From Heterodera schachtii (Eukaryota; Nematoda; Chromadorea; Rhabditida; Heteroderidae), in NCBI GenBank assembly GCA_023374025.1, contig SIJG01000118.1, forward strand, positions 186,001 through 250,000: a DNA stretch of 64,000 bases. The letters are read 5' to 3'. A program made the translations under genes and the position numbers. The first letter of the stretch is position 1; every line of letters starts with the position of its first letter. Below, piece by piece: positions 1 to 11,750 of the stretch. A model generated the notes under the pieces. The model saw nothing but the letters and a program-made list of their open reading frames with translations, did no database searches and had not been told where the DNA came from.

Positions 1-7
1 GTTTTGT

Positions 8-335
8 GAAAATCTGTTAACATATTGAACTCTGATTTTCAAATTTTTCAAGGCGTCACCTACCGGCGCCGCCGGTCCCATCCAAATCTTATTTTTAATT
101 GTTTTTTTTCATTTTGAATAAAACCTGTTTGAATGAATTTACCTTGTATTAGTTAAAAAAAATTGAAAAAATTTTACATGTGTTTTGAATTTCATCATTT
201 TAGAAATAGGTTATTTTATATTATGTGATTTTTACATTTTTTGAATAGCTTATTTTTTTATTTAGTATTTATTGGCTTCTCTATTTTTATTCAATTACTT
301 TTTGAAATGAAATGAAATGGAATTGAAAAATATCA
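8..335 (+). repeat. Dispersed repeat R1, copy 1 (truncated by the window start)
   Basis: This stretch matches 58763-59075 in the same orientation. Both have the same order of landmarks: AAAATCTGTTAACATATT, a GC-rich palindrome, a T-rich run, TTTTGAATAAAACCTGTTT, and GAATTGAAAAATATCA at the end. Differences are scattered substitutions and short indels, including one extra AAATG unit here. No reading frame is conserved between the copies, so I read it as a non-coding repeat. The second copy has a further GC palindrome about 130 bp upstream, which would lie before base 1 here. Confidence 0.9.
51..76. repeat. GC-rich palindromic motif, copy 1
   Basis: A block of almost pure G+C in DNA that is otherwise A+T. 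It belongs to a motif whose best copy lies at 13583-13608, with two 11-base arms around TATC. Here the core reads CACCTACCGGCGCCGCCGG, so the arms are degraded. All copies share a CCTAnC or CCTRTC centre and a CGCCGG edge. Function is unknown. Confidence 0.7.
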
Positions 336-540
336 TATTTATTTATTTAATAATTCAAAATAATTATCCTAAATAATTGTTAGTTTTATTAAAAAATCTA
401 TTCAATCAATCAATATTGTTGATGGTATACTAAATACTAATAAACAATCAATGAAAAAGTAAAAATTATAAATTATTTTAAGCATATTAGTAATATTAAA
501 AAAAGTTTCTATGAAAACAGCTAAAATAAAATATTTCTTA
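336..540. other. AT-rich spacer
   Basis: No open frame of note and no internal repeat beyond simple A and T runs. Confidence 0.6.
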
Positions 541-625
541 TTTATTCAACAAGAATAGCTACGGTCGACGCTACTTCTACATCATCTACATCAATCGTCG
601 AGAATAATTGATAAATTATATGATA
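541..625 (-). repeat. Variable-core cassette S (inverted)
   Basis: Read on the minus strand, it starts with ATTTATCAATTATTCT, the left frame of the dispersed cassette described at 54075-54285. About 45 bp of higher G+C follow that match no other copy. The usual right frame is barely recognisable after the core. It is the first of several copies pointing left in the A-rich 1-7 kb domain. Confidence 0.6.
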
Positions 626-1334
626 AAAAAAACTTTGTGATGGATTATATAAATCAAATAATAATAGTTCTATAAAAGGAGTATTTTTTATTTTTTGAAA
701 AAATTGTAGAGAGAAAATGCATTAAAATAATTGCATAGACACAATTAATATAATTGAATTTTAAAATTTATTTTTTAATGAAGCATAAAGAATGTGATCG
801 AATTTGATTTTAATATTAGGGGATAAATAATTTTTGATACGCAAATTTTAAAATATTTAAAAAATGAAAAATTGGAACATTAAGTTTAAATTTAAAATAT
901 TAAAAAAATAAATAAGGATGAAAATAATTATGCTGTTGAAATGCACCCTACAGACTGACCAATAATTAAATTTTAAATACAAATAGATTTTATTAGAAAA
1001 ATTCTTTGTACTTCAATGTTTTAATTTAAATATACGAGAATATCAATATTAATTAAATTGATTTATTCACCATCATAAATTTAAATGGATTGTAATCATC
1101 AAGAGAATATTTGTTAAATTTTATTTTTATAATTGTAGAAATTTAATAATATAATAAAAATATTTAAATTACTATAAATAATTCGATGCTCATCCTAATA
1201 TAATTCAGTAAATTTATTTGGCTGAAATTATGAATTAATGAGTATTGAATAATGTAAATTAAATTTATTTAATATTTTCAAAAGGAAAATGTTTTGCTTA
1301 TAATTTCAATAAAATAAGAACTACATAAATATTA
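626..1334. other. A-rich AT desert
   Basis: No coding signal and no tandem array. The slightly GC-richer patch ACCCTACAGACTGACC at about 945-960 could be a decayed cassette core, but its frames are not clear enough to call. Confidence 0.5.
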
Positions 1335-1415
1335 TAATAAAACAAAAGTTAAACAACAACACGCCATTCTTCCAGCTTTCCAACGTAAGTCTACAAGAAT
1401 GTTTAATAAATCATC
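1335..1415 (-). repeat. Variable-core cassette T (inverted)
   Basis: On the minus strand the order is GATTTATTAAACATTCTTG, a core of about 38 bp (1356-1393), then TTTAACTTTTGTTTTATT. Both frames are recognisable, which makes this one of the clearer inverted copies. The core contains GGCGTG and GCTGGAAGAA and is unlike any other core in the window. Confidence 0.75.
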
Positions 1416-4400
1416 CATAAAAATGAGTAAAAAAAGAAAAGAAAAATTTTTTAAAATATTATTTAAAAAGTTTTCTTAATTAGTAGTAATTCAAATTAAA
1501 TAATTCTATTAGCTGTAAAATTTAATTACAATAATAAAAAAAATATAAAATATCTTAAACAAAATTGAATACAAAAAGTTGAATTAATATTCAGAATTAT
1601 AATGTAATTAAATAATAATATGATTTTTCTTAAATTGATCGATTCATATTTTTAAAATTAAGAATAACTCTAACCGAAAAATAAATCACAAATAATTCAA
1701 AGATTGTTATTTTTTTTTAAATAAAAATTACTGATTAACCACAGAGCGCGATTATGCAAAAGCAAATAAAATTCTTAAAAATTTATATTTAAAATTAATT
1801 CACACCCTTAAATAAATTGAACTATTGAATTCGTTTTTAGTTTTTGTAAGAATTTTGTCGATTGTGTGGCTTTTTTAGTTATATTTCTATTTTTGGCAAA
1901 ATTTTGGCCATTTGGGATTTTTAACAAATATTTTGTGGGTTTTTTTGGCAAATACTACTGTAAATATTTGGCCTTTTTAACAAAATAAATCCAGGCACTG
2001 ATTCTGTAATAAAATAAAAAGGCAATAAAATATTAAAATAATGAAATAAATATTTAAAAGAAATAAAATATTTAAAGTCATTAGCAAATTTAAGGGTTTT
2101 AATTGAGCTAAAAATAAATGTTTAACAAAAATTAAGAAATAATTTTATAAAATAATGAATTTAGACTGAAAGATTAATTTATAATTTAAAAAGTATAATC
2201 TCTGATAAAATAAAATTTAAACTTAAATTTTAACATCATTTTGTAATTTAAATCAAATATAAATACATGATAATATGACCTGTTATAAAATAATAAATTG
2301 GCTGTAATATGAATTTAATGAGCCTTTATTGCAGAATTTAGTATAAAAATGAATCAATAATAAATTTATTTAAAAATCTAAAAAAATATATTGTAATGAA
2401 GAAGTCACTTTTTTTTATATTATAAGTGTTCAGAAAGATTTACAATTGGCCAACAAACTAATAATATTTCTATATTTTATAAATTCAGCTTAAAAATTGC
2501 TGAATTCCGTGATCAATAAGTTAAAAAATATATTTAAAACGAAAAAAATTTAATAATTTTGATTATTATCGTATAAGGTGCATTTGAAGATAGCCAATTA
2601 TTGTAATTAATCAATTAAACACCAAAAATACGATAGTGCATTTCTGCCTGGATATTATTATTTTGTTTTTCATTTACCTTTTGCCTTTTATTTGTTTTGT
2701 TTTATTTAGTTAATTAACAGTAACTAAAACCAAAATATAAATAATAAAAAAATTGATTTAACTCTAAAATTAAAAATATATTAAATAAACGAATTAATTG
2801 ATGAAAAAATGGAATACATGTAAAAAATTAAATAAAATTTACCCTACCGTATTTTTGAATTTTTTCCTTACTATTTTTTTTCTTATTGTAATAAAAATTT
2901 AACGTTAAGAAAATTACTCAGATTTATTTTGCAAAAATATAAACAATTAAAAGTGACTATTAGCATTCCTTGAAAATACACATAAAATTACTATTTGCAC
3001 CTATAAAGTAAAAAATCATTTTAAAGTAAATGAAACCAAAATATAAGAGCTCAAAAACCCAAAATTAATTTGAAATTAAATAATTTTATGAAAACATTTA
3101 TTAGCAATTTTAACAGATAATTATTTTTAAATAATTTAATAATATTTTAAAGTCTTATTTTTTAAATTAAAAAAAATACGAATATATAAAAAGTAAATAT
3201 TAATTTTGACTTTTCCATTTAAAAGAATTACTACAAATTTATAAATGTTTCATTAAATAAAAGCCGGCATTGGTTCATCAAATAATGCAAATGACAAATA
3301 TTATAATTATTTTTTGCTTGAGTTAATTTTCAAGAAACTCTTTCAAGCTTTCAACAAGTTTAAAAATAATGAAAAATATCAAAGACAGATAAAAATTATG
3401 GTGATTTATTTTATTCAAGGCAAAAGATTTTCATTAGGAAAAACAGAACATTGAAAAATCTAAAATTAAAAAACGACTAATTATTTGAAAATTTAAACTA
3501 ATTGATTGCTTTAAAAAGTTAAATAATCTAAAAACAATCAATGAAAAAGATAAAATATTTAGTCAAATTATTTAAAATTAATAGGAATAAGCCTTTATTC
3601 GCTTTTAACTTTTTTGATATTTTTTTTAATAACGTCACATTTTTCTACCCAAAATATTTTTTGACCAAAATTGCTGGCTGTAAATAGAAACGAACAAGAA
3701 ACTGCTGAACATTTGAATTTTTTGTATTTTGTAATAAAGGTAGATTTATATGTTGAGAAAAATTAATCAAATAACAAATAAATTAATATAATTTATTAAA
3801 TATTCAAAAAATAGAGTTTTCTTTTATATTGATTTTATTTAAGCTAAGTATTCCAAATTAAAGGTCTAGCAGTAAAAATACAATTTAAAAAAGTAATAAA
3901 AGAAATATTATGCATAAATTTAAGTTAGAAAAGCGCATCAAAATAATTATCGGAGACAAAGATCCGATGCCGTAAAAAACAGAGCAATTAAAAATATATG
4001 AAGAATTTTAATTAAGTACTTCACAAAAATGAAAAATAAAAAATTTAATTGTCTTGAATAAAAAAACATAATTAAGACCCAAATAAATAAAATATTTGCT
4101 ATATTTTAAATGAATGGTAAAAGCAAAACCTACATTGATTCGGAGAATAAATTTAATTCAATTTATTATAAATGTCTAAACAAAATTTCATTATTTTAGC
4201 TATATTCAAATGCATTATTTAATTTATTTCGTTTATAAATGAAACAAAAAATCGATTATTTGAAAGAAAATTGTTTATAAAAATTGAAAAATTTATATAC
4301 TCATTTAAACACACAAAAAGCTAGATGAAAATAAATAAAAAACTATAGTATATAATATAAAACCAGCAAAAAACGAAATTCCTTTAAAATTTTCTAAAGA

Positions 4401-5728
4401 GGTCAATATGAAAAAGCAAACATATGTTTATTTATTTATTTATTAAACGAAATAAGAAAATGGAAACCAAATAAAAGAAAATTTTATATTTATAAATAAA
4501 TATTGTGATAATTATTTTTGTAAAAAAAAAAAATTACATATAATAAATATAAAAAAATCTTTTAATTATGCTATTCAATTAATTTATAATAAAGAGAAAA
4601 AAAAACATTAATTAAGGGAAACAGAATATTTTTTTTTTTTTTTAAACTTAAAAATATATGAGACCAAATGAAAATTCAAAATAAATAAATGGAAATTTTT
4701 TTTATATAATTAAAAAAGAAAAAAATGCCTTTCCCAAGGGAACAAAAATTAAAATAATTGCAAAAACCAAAATATGGGTAATGCTTATCATTTAAAAAAT
4801 TTATTATAGAAATCTTAATAAATATACAACATTAAATTTATAAATAATAAATTATTCAACACAATTTATTTAACTCAAAATTTATCTCAGTATTTATAAA
4901 AAAATACCCAAAACAATCACATTTATTAATATTATTTTTGAAATTTATGAATTAAAATTCGGCATTTAAATTAAAAAATACGGACGAAATGAAACTAAAA
5001 TTTAAAATATTCAAGAAAGGTGAGTTTTGCTTTTGTTGAGCAGTATATAAGATAAATTTATAAATCATTTTTATCAATTTATAGCACAAATCCTTTCTTC
5101 GATACAGCCAAAATATTTTACAAATAATTTAACGTTTTGGATGCATATACTATTGGCATACCAAAATTATTTGCTAAAAAAGAAAACCAATATACTAATA
5201 ATTTGAAAGTGTAACACGAAAAGAACAAAAATAATTAGAAGAAATAAACAATTAGAATATAGCTAATTAAACTCCAAAAATAATGAATTTATAAAAACCC
5301 AAATATTTTAAAATAATTTATTATTATTTTTTTATTGTTTTAATATAATTTAATAATCCTAGAGAAAAAATTAAAATTTATTTTTCTCTTTTAGACATGC
5401 GACGATGCGATTTTATTACTATCACATGCCTGATTTAATTTATAAATAAATTTTCTAATGATATATAAAATAGATAAATCTGACTACAAATAAATTGAAT
5501 ATATTACAGTTTAACAACAATATGAATATTCTACATAACAAGAGTTATTAAGATATAATTATTATTTACAAAAAAGATAAAAATAAATATCCACCGGATA
5601 ATAAAAACTAAAGCATCATAAAATAAAATGAAATTTATAGTAAAAATTATAAAATAAAAATTTGAAAAATGATGTTTATTATGACATTTCTATAAAATTA
5701 CACAAAAATTTTCATTTTAAATACATAC
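1416..5728. other. A-rich AT desert with decayed repeats
   Basis: Over 4 kb with no frame that looks coding. The + strand is visibly richer in A than T from about 2 to 7 kb. Short GC-richer patches at about 1740-1755, 2585-2660, 3950-3975, 5395-5430 and 5585-5600 are spaced like cassette cores but lack readable frames. 1850-1980 carries several TTTTGGCAAA and ATTTGGCC words. 4205-4370 is a diverged direct copy of about 42240-42410 in the palindrome's left arm. Confidence 0.55.
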
Positions 5729-5805
5729 AAACAATAAAGTAAAAGTTAAACTCGAAATGCGACAGTCCCTGACAAATGAGAGAACTACTACTTAGATGTG
5801 GCGAA
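5729..5805 (-). repeat. Variable-core cassette R (inverted)
   Basis: On the minus strand the right frame is very clear: GTCGCATTTCGAGTTTAAC followed by a TTTTACTTTATTGT tail. Upstream of it lies a core of about 35 bp containing TCATTTGTCAGGGACT. The left frame is degraded to short T-rich words. This copy shows that the conserved GTCGCATTT border holds in both orientations. Confidence 0.75.
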
Positions 5806-6737
5806 AATAATAATACATAAAACATCTAATAAATAAACTATGAAACTTTTTACTAAAAAACAAGTTAAATAAAATAAAAAAGAAGCTTTATCATTTTAAA
5901 AATTTAAAATGTAAAAAAGGAAAAAATAAATAAAGATAAATATTTTAATAAAAGAAATATTTGCAATTTTCTTTGAGGAAAATTCACAAAATTATTTATG
6001 AATTTACCAAATATAAGACGAGATATAAAATAATATAAAAATTAAGGCAAGCGGTAAATTATTTTAACAGAATTTTATTTTTACTATTAACAATGAAGAA
6101 AAATATAATCATTAAAGATAATTATTAAATATTTTCAAGAATTATAAATAAAACTAGATTAACTATCAATATAAAGTAATATAATAAGAAAAAAAAGTAT
6201 ATATTTAGTGTATTTATTCATAAAATACTATTGAAAACATTTTTTGCCTAAATTTTACTTTTTTTTAATAAATCAAAACTCTTGAAAAAAATGAATGCTT
6301 TTTTAAATGTTATTTTACAAATTGCAAACCTAAATTTAAATTAACATATATATTTATTCAAATCAGAAAATAAAATATTTGTTAAAACAAAATAATTAAT
6401 GGAGAAAATAATAATAAACTAAACAATATCAATGCAAGACAATTGCGTATTCAATCTCAATTACTCTTAAATAAAACTAATATTTTAATTAAAATCATAT
6501 TCAGCAATAGATATAAATTTTGTAATAATTAATAAAAAAAATATTTCTTTTTATTGAATTTTATTTGAAATCATAAAAGCAAAAAAGTAAAGAAAAAATA
6601 AGAATATATTTTCTAAAAGTGATAAAAAAAAATGTGAACAATCAAGTATAATGAGTAATAAAAGGGTATAATCAATAAAAAGAATATAACATTTTGTAAA
6701 TTTTAATTGCTTTATAACGTATGATGTATTTTTTTAA
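5806..6737. other. A-rich AT desert
   Basis: I see nothing but A/T runs and one possible decayed core at about 6430-6455. Confidence 0.5.
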
Positions 6738-7225
6738 AATAATATTCTTTTTTAAATCGACCAAAAATCTTTATAAATTAAACTAAAATAAAATACTATT
6801 TAAATTCTTTAATTTAAATTTTCATTTTTAAGAATGCTTTTTTCGTTGGCCATTTAGAGGAAAACTAAACTAATTAAAGTAAACAATTTCGTAATCATTT
6901 TTATTTTTATAAGCTTTGCACAATTTGTTTGTTTTATAGAGAATTCGATATTCTAAGCATTTAACACATATATATAGAAAATTGTAAAAATTAATTAAAA
7001 AAAAATTTTTATTTGCAATTAAAAAAACTCAAAGAATCTCTCATTGTAATAAGTTCATACTTCTGGCATTTATTAGGAGTTTGTTAATGTTTAATTTTTT
7101 GTACAGAGAAACATAAATACTTACAAAAATTAATTTAAGAAATTTTATATTATATAAAATAGATTGATTTTTCTTAAATAAATATCCATAATTAAATAAA
7201 TATTTTAATGATTTTCTTTTTTATC
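6738..7225 (+). repeat. Direct repeat R2, copy 1
   Basis: Matches 9341-9725 in the same orientation. Shared landmarks include CTTTTTTAAATCGA, TCAAAGAATCTCTCATTG (one base longer here) and AGTTCATACTTCTGGCATTT, then TTTTTTGTACAGA and TAAATACTTACAAAAAT. Copy 1 has about 75 bp at 6905-6980 that copy 2 lacks. No frame is preserved. Confidence 0.9.
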
Positions 7226-7284
7226 GAAAATTTTTTTTTGATTATGAACAAATAAATAAATTCTTTTCAAATTTAACTGATTCT

Positions 7285-7470
7285 GAAGATAGCGTGTTTT
7301 GTCAATTTGCATTAATCTGTAGTTTTTGTACGGCATGCTGGCGGTCGCATTTGGTTGTTAAACTTTTGTATTATTGTATGATTTTTGTTAATTTTTATTA
7401 AATTAAAATATATTTATTTATTTATTTACAATGAAGCAAAAACCAAACAAAATAATAAAGTAATGAATTT
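7285..7470 (+). repeat. Variable-core cassette A with long right frame
   Basis: The core carries ACGGCATGCTGGC and is followed by GGTCGCATTTGGTTGTTAAA and TTTTGTATTATTGTATG. The right frame continues through TTTATTTATTTA into AATGAAGCAAAAACC and AAACAAAATAATAAA. That extension is shared with the cassette at 54075, so the true repeat is longer than the minimal frames. The left side shares GATAGCGTGTTTTGTCAATT with about 9930-9950, which follows the second copy of repeat R2. Confidence 0.75.
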
Positions 7471-9340
7471 AAATGTTTAAATTAAGAAATATTTATAATT
7501 TTATATTGAAACCAATATTCTAATTGAAAACTTAAATTTATCAATATAATACAATGTTGTTCTTGACGAAAAAGTTTCTATATTTAAAATTTTTTTTATT
7601 ACATAGTTAGTCAAATATGTAAAAGAAATTGTTTTATTTTATTTATCGTTTAAAATATTTTTATTGGTAATTTTCTAAAAGAGTAATTAAAGAAAAATGT
7701 ATACTCATATATCTTCTCTTGTAATTCCATTAATAAATTCGGGTACATTTTTAATCTTCTTAATTTGTTAATTAATAAAAATTCTAAGGAAAATATTTTT
7801 TATTAAGGAGTTTTCTATTTGAATTTTAATTTTTTATCATGCGATTACCTTGTTGAGCATCTGCGATGTAAAGTTCCGAAATGTGTATAATTCAAAAAAA
7901 ATTTTCGAACCTTAAAGTATTAATTAAAAATTAGTGGATAACACCATTTCATCATTATTATGCTTTACTAAAAAATATTCGTATGGAAAATGATAATATT
8001 AATTTGTTAAATTAACTTATTCATTTGTTTTTAAATTTATTTTTTTATGAAATTGCCACTTGAAAACGAAAACAATTCCTGTCACATTCCGAACGCAATT
8101 TATGAAACAGAAAAGAAGGAATTTTATTTGTCCTATTATTTATTAAATATTTTTATCAAAAATAATCTAGAAAAATTTTTTACGTTATGTTTTTTGAGTG
8201 ATTCATTCTCAGAATTGAAATAGTAAATTACATTTTATGTAAATAATTTACTTTCATCACATTCCGAGTACCGTATCGGTTTATAAATTTTACACTTTCC
8301 TTGAGATTTAATTGCTTTCTCTGTTTTTATTTATTTCATTAGGTTTTTGTCAAATTTTTTTAAATTTATTTCTTACTGTTTGTATTTTTTATATTTTAAT
8401 TTAATTAATTAAATGAAGAGTTAATAAATTTTATTTATTTGATTTTGTATCATCAGCCCAGTGATTATGGGAATCAGCAGCAAAATTGTATGATAAAAAA
8501 TAAGAACAATTTGGAAAATTAAAATATAAAATCACGATTTTATGAAAGTTGCCCGTAAACATCGATTGTTTAAAAAGTCTTTTTATTTTATAAAATATTC
8601 GGTTTTTTGAAATAAACAAATGAGACTGAATTTAAATAAATAAAATTAAATTGCTTTGCAAATTTTATATAATTTATATACTTGAGTTTTTGATTTATTT
8701 TTAAAAACTAAAATAGTAATTTCAGAAGCTATTTTAAGCAATTAAAATAAAATTCTGTTTTAAAATTGGGCTAATTTTAGTTTTATTAAAATTAAAAAGA
8801 TTTTTTTTTCTATTTTTTTCCTTCCGGCTTAAATTATCTTTTTATCGTTATTATTATTTTAAATATTTCGGATATTTTTAAAATGGAGATTAATGCATTT
8901 GGTCGTTTATTAACTTTTTATTCATTATTATTAAGAAGAAGATTATTTTAATTTTTTCATAGAAAATAAAAGTAATTTTTATTTTATTTTTTTTAATAAT
9001 TTTTCATTATATAAATATGAAAAATAACCATTTTCACAAATAAAAACATGTATTATATATATATCTGTATAGTAGTATTTTAGTTTAAAATTAAAAATTA
9101 CTACACTAAATACTTGCATTGTGAATTCTGCTATAAAATTGAAAGTATTTTATTATATAAAAGTTTATTTCTATTTAATTAATATAAAATAAATATTTTT
9201 TGATATTATTTTTAATCTACTAATTTATATTCTTATGTTAAATTTTTGAATTCATTTTAAACTTGTTTCATTTTTATTTGTATTAAATTAATTCGATTAT
9301 TCAAATTAGTTTATTTTCAATAAATTTATTTTCGTTTTTA
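7471..9340. other. T-rich AT desert
   Basis: The + strand turns T-rich here. There is no coding region. Slightly GC-richer patches at 7845-7880, 8075-8110 and 8255-8280 (with CACATTCCGAGTACCGTATC) may be decayed cassette cores. A short frame at 8431-8619 has no recognisable similarity and is expected by chance. Confidence 0.5.
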
Positions 9341-9725
9341 ATAATATTCTTTTTTAAATCGATCAAAAATCTTTATAAAAATAAAATAATATTTAAATTC
9401 TTTAATTATTAAATTATTAAATTTTTATTTTAAAGTTTTAATACCAAATAATAAAAAAAACAATTTCCTAATCATTTTTATTAGAAAATTGTAAAAATTA
9501 ATAAATTCTCTTTTATTTGCAATTTAAAAAACTCAAAGATCTCTCATTGAAATAAGTTCATACTTCTGGCATTTATTATGAGTTTGTTTTAATGTTTAAT
9601 TTTTTGTACAGAAAAACATAAATACTTACAAAAATAAAAATAAAATTTATATTAGATAAAATAGATTGTTTTTTTCTTAAATAAAATATCCATAATTAAA
9701 TAAATATTTTTAATGATTTTCTTTT
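9341..9725 (+). repeat. Direct repeat R2, copy 2
   Basis: Second copy of the 6738-7225 repeat, about 2.6 kb downstream. It lacks the copy-1 segment at 6905-6980. In copy 1 the sequence runs almost straight into GATAGCGTGTTTTGTC; here that word comes only after about 200 bp of other sequence (9728-9928), consistent with an insertion or separate decay. Confidence 0.9.
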
Positions 9726-9894
9726 ATCGAATTATTATTTATTTTGCCCAGAATTATTTTGAGAATTGATCATTCTCTCGACAGGACAAGCTTCTTTTTA
9801 ATTTATACAAAAAAAAAGATTTATGCATAAATAATGTTTGTATAGTCAAAAGAAATTTCAAAATTTTTTAAGAAAGGCTTAATTATTATATCAC

Positions 9895-9950
9895 ATCTTG
9901 TCGGCTCGTAGTGTAGAAGGAGAACTAATGATAGCGTGTTTTGTCAATTT
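9895..9950 (+). repeat. Partial variable-core cassette Q
   Basis: CTTGTCGGCTCGTAGTGTAG begins at about 9897 and is followed by a GC-richer stretch that ends in GATAGCGTGTTTTGTC. The left border CTTGTC fits the cassette family. The right border is not the usual GTCGCATTT, so this is a partial or rearranged copy. Confidence 0.5.
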
Positions 9951-10779
9951 TCTTTTGATTTATTTTTTTATATCGTTAATTATTTAATTTTAATTACACT
10001 GAAAATACTTTATTTTTGAAAATATTAAGAAAATGCAATTTTTAAAAAATATATAATTTTTTTGATTATTATACAATAATAAATTCATAACACTTTCACA
10101 ACAAAGTCCATTTTCATGTTCAAAATTGGCTCTGATCACAAATGTTTTTGAGAAAATAAAAAAATTTTTATAGAATTAATTCATTTCGAACATATTTTAA
10201 CTTAAAAATTCTAGTTCAAAATTATGAATTTTTTCACTTTCTTTTTCTTCGTTTTTGTTTAATATTTATAATAAATTTTTGTATATTTAATAATTTATTT
10301 GATTTTTATTTCTTTTAAAACGAATATTCGTATGCTTCATATTAAATTGGTTATTCTAAAAAAATTATGAGGAATTAAATGTGTAATTTTTATGGTAATA
10401 TTAATTACTGAGTTAGGTTAGATTTTTATGAAAAATTAATTTTTTATCCGTGCATTGAATTTGTTACCTATTAAATTCAATGTTTAATTCTTTTTTTTTA
10501 TGGAATTTATTTAATTACCAACATATTAATTTTTATTTTAGGTTCAGTAAATTAATTCGGTTTTAATGGCATCATATTGTCAATCATTGTGTTGTCGCTA
10601 ATTGATTTTTTAAGGACAATGGCATATTTATTTATGCTTATGTCTTCAATATTTATTAATTTACTGCTTTTATTTAATTTGCTTTTTTACTAATTAATAT
10701 ACTTGTATTTTATTAAATCTTAATTAGGTCACCAATTCTAATTACACATCACAAGAGTAGTATTTTTTAAATTGGTTTA
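9951..10779. other. T-rich AT desert
   Basis: No coding or structural signal that I can support. Confidence 0.5.
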
Positions 10780-11116
10780 TTATTTATTTGGTGCTTCGGT
10801 GTTTAAGTTAATTTTGATTTTCAAGATATTTTTTAGAACGAGATACTTCAGATATAGGCCTAGTTGGGTCAAGTTCATGGGGCCGCATCCGATTTCGTTG
10901 GTACTCATCTTCATCTTTGATTCGACTAATAAACCTTTAATTCTTTTTCTGTTTTGGTATTTTTATATTAAATTACGTTGCCAAAGGTGGATTAGGAGCC
11001 GAAAATCGCTTGTTAAAGCTGGAGTGAAAGCCTTCAAAGCCATTATTAGTGCGCCCTATATTGTCAAGGACAGAATCATGCATTCCAAGTTTCTGGCACA
11101 AATAAAGCAGATCGTC
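10780..11116 (-). pseudogene. Broken Mutator-like (MULE) transposase C-terminal remnant
   Basis: Seen: read leftward, the frame gives DDLLYLCQKLGMHD and then, a few codons later, RTNNGFEGFHSSFNKRF. It ends at TAA after a proline-rich turn. A second frame shifted by one base then continues with KYQNRKRIKGLL and GLYLKYLVLKN to a stop at 10780. Known: MuDR/MULE transposases end with an R-T-N-N-x-x-E-x-[FW]-H motif after the catalytic core, where the glutamate is usually taken as the last acidic residue; a basic glutamine-rich tail follows. Inference: this is the end of such a transposase, disabled by at least one stop just upstream (TAA before IDDLL), one stop and one frameshift. The N-terminal zinc finger and the first catalytic aspartates are not recognisable, so most of the gene is lost. 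The stretch is much richer in G+C than its surroundings. A 122-codon + strand frame overlapping it is only its shadow. The family could have mobilised the foldback elements at 33 and 55 kb. Confidence 0.75.
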
Positions 11117-11400
11117 GATTTACATTTTCATCAACACTAAGAAATATGTACTGTAAAAGACCAGAACAATTTAAAAACATAATCTACGGTGTAAAGTAAT
11201 CAAAGATTGGTTGCGCTTGTATAGGTGCATTATTTCTGAGAATTTGATAACCCTCTTTCAATGAAAAGTGAAAAATTCAAAGGCGGATCTTGGCATTTTG
11301 ATGCTTTATGCGTCATAGAAGAAGGAAAACTAGAATTGTTTGGATGTGCATGATCATTTTTTGATAAAATCACTCTCTTAGCCTTTGGAAAAGGTAATTT
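11117..11400 (-). pseudogene. Possible upstream continuation of the MULE remnant
   Basis: G+C stays raised above background up to about 11400, and minus-strand frames are partly open (for example GYQILRNNAPIQAQPI around 11250-11200). I recognise no catalytic motif here. It could be decayed transposase or captured sequence. Low certainty beyond composition and position. Confidence 0.3.
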
Positions 11401-11426
11401 CATGAATAAATTTTTTATTCACAATC

Positions 11427-11513
11427 GGGGCGCAAATGTTCGGGGCGCAAATGTAGGGGCGCAAATGTTTGGGCGCAAATGTAGGGGCGCAAATGTTCGG
11501 GGCGCAAATGTTC
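11427..11513 (+). repeat. Short tandem array, GGGGCGCAAATGTTC, six units
   Basis: Six head-to-tail units of 13-15 bp. The invariant part is GGGCGCAAATGT; units end in TC, A or TT. A G-rich array stands out sharply in this background. It follows the transposase remnant by about 300 bp, so it could be a subterminal array of the same dead element, though no matching inverted array is seen on the other side. Confidence 0.95.
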
Positions 11514-11569
11514 AGTCACCATTTATTTATCTTCTTTTATTTTCTTCATTTTTTTTACATTTCAAATTT

Positions 11570-11750
11570 TTAAAATAATAAAGCATCTTTTTATTTTATT
11601 TTATTTGTTTTTTTAATAAAAGTTAAATAGTTTATTTCATTTGGTAATTTATCTTTTATTTTTGTCCAGACTTCTGTTTGGTGGTTCGGTCGTCGGGACT
11701 GTCACACTGTCGCATTTGTTCGTTTAAATTTTAATTTATTGTTTGCATGT
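11570..11750 (+). repeat. Variable-core cassette B
   Basis: Left frame AAAGCATCTTTTTATTTTAT followed by a T-rich stretch ending TTTTTGTCC. Core 11667-11707 is about 41 bp with GGTTCGGTCGTCGGGACTGT, the richest in G+C of all cores. The right frame is GTCGCATTTGTTCGTTTAAA. The frames match other copies; the core does not. Confidence 0.8.

Noticed and set aside
10772..11140. 122-codon plus-strand frame, the longest in the window
   Set aside because: It lies antisense to the MULE remnant, whose minus-strand translation has a recognisable motif; the plus frame has none.
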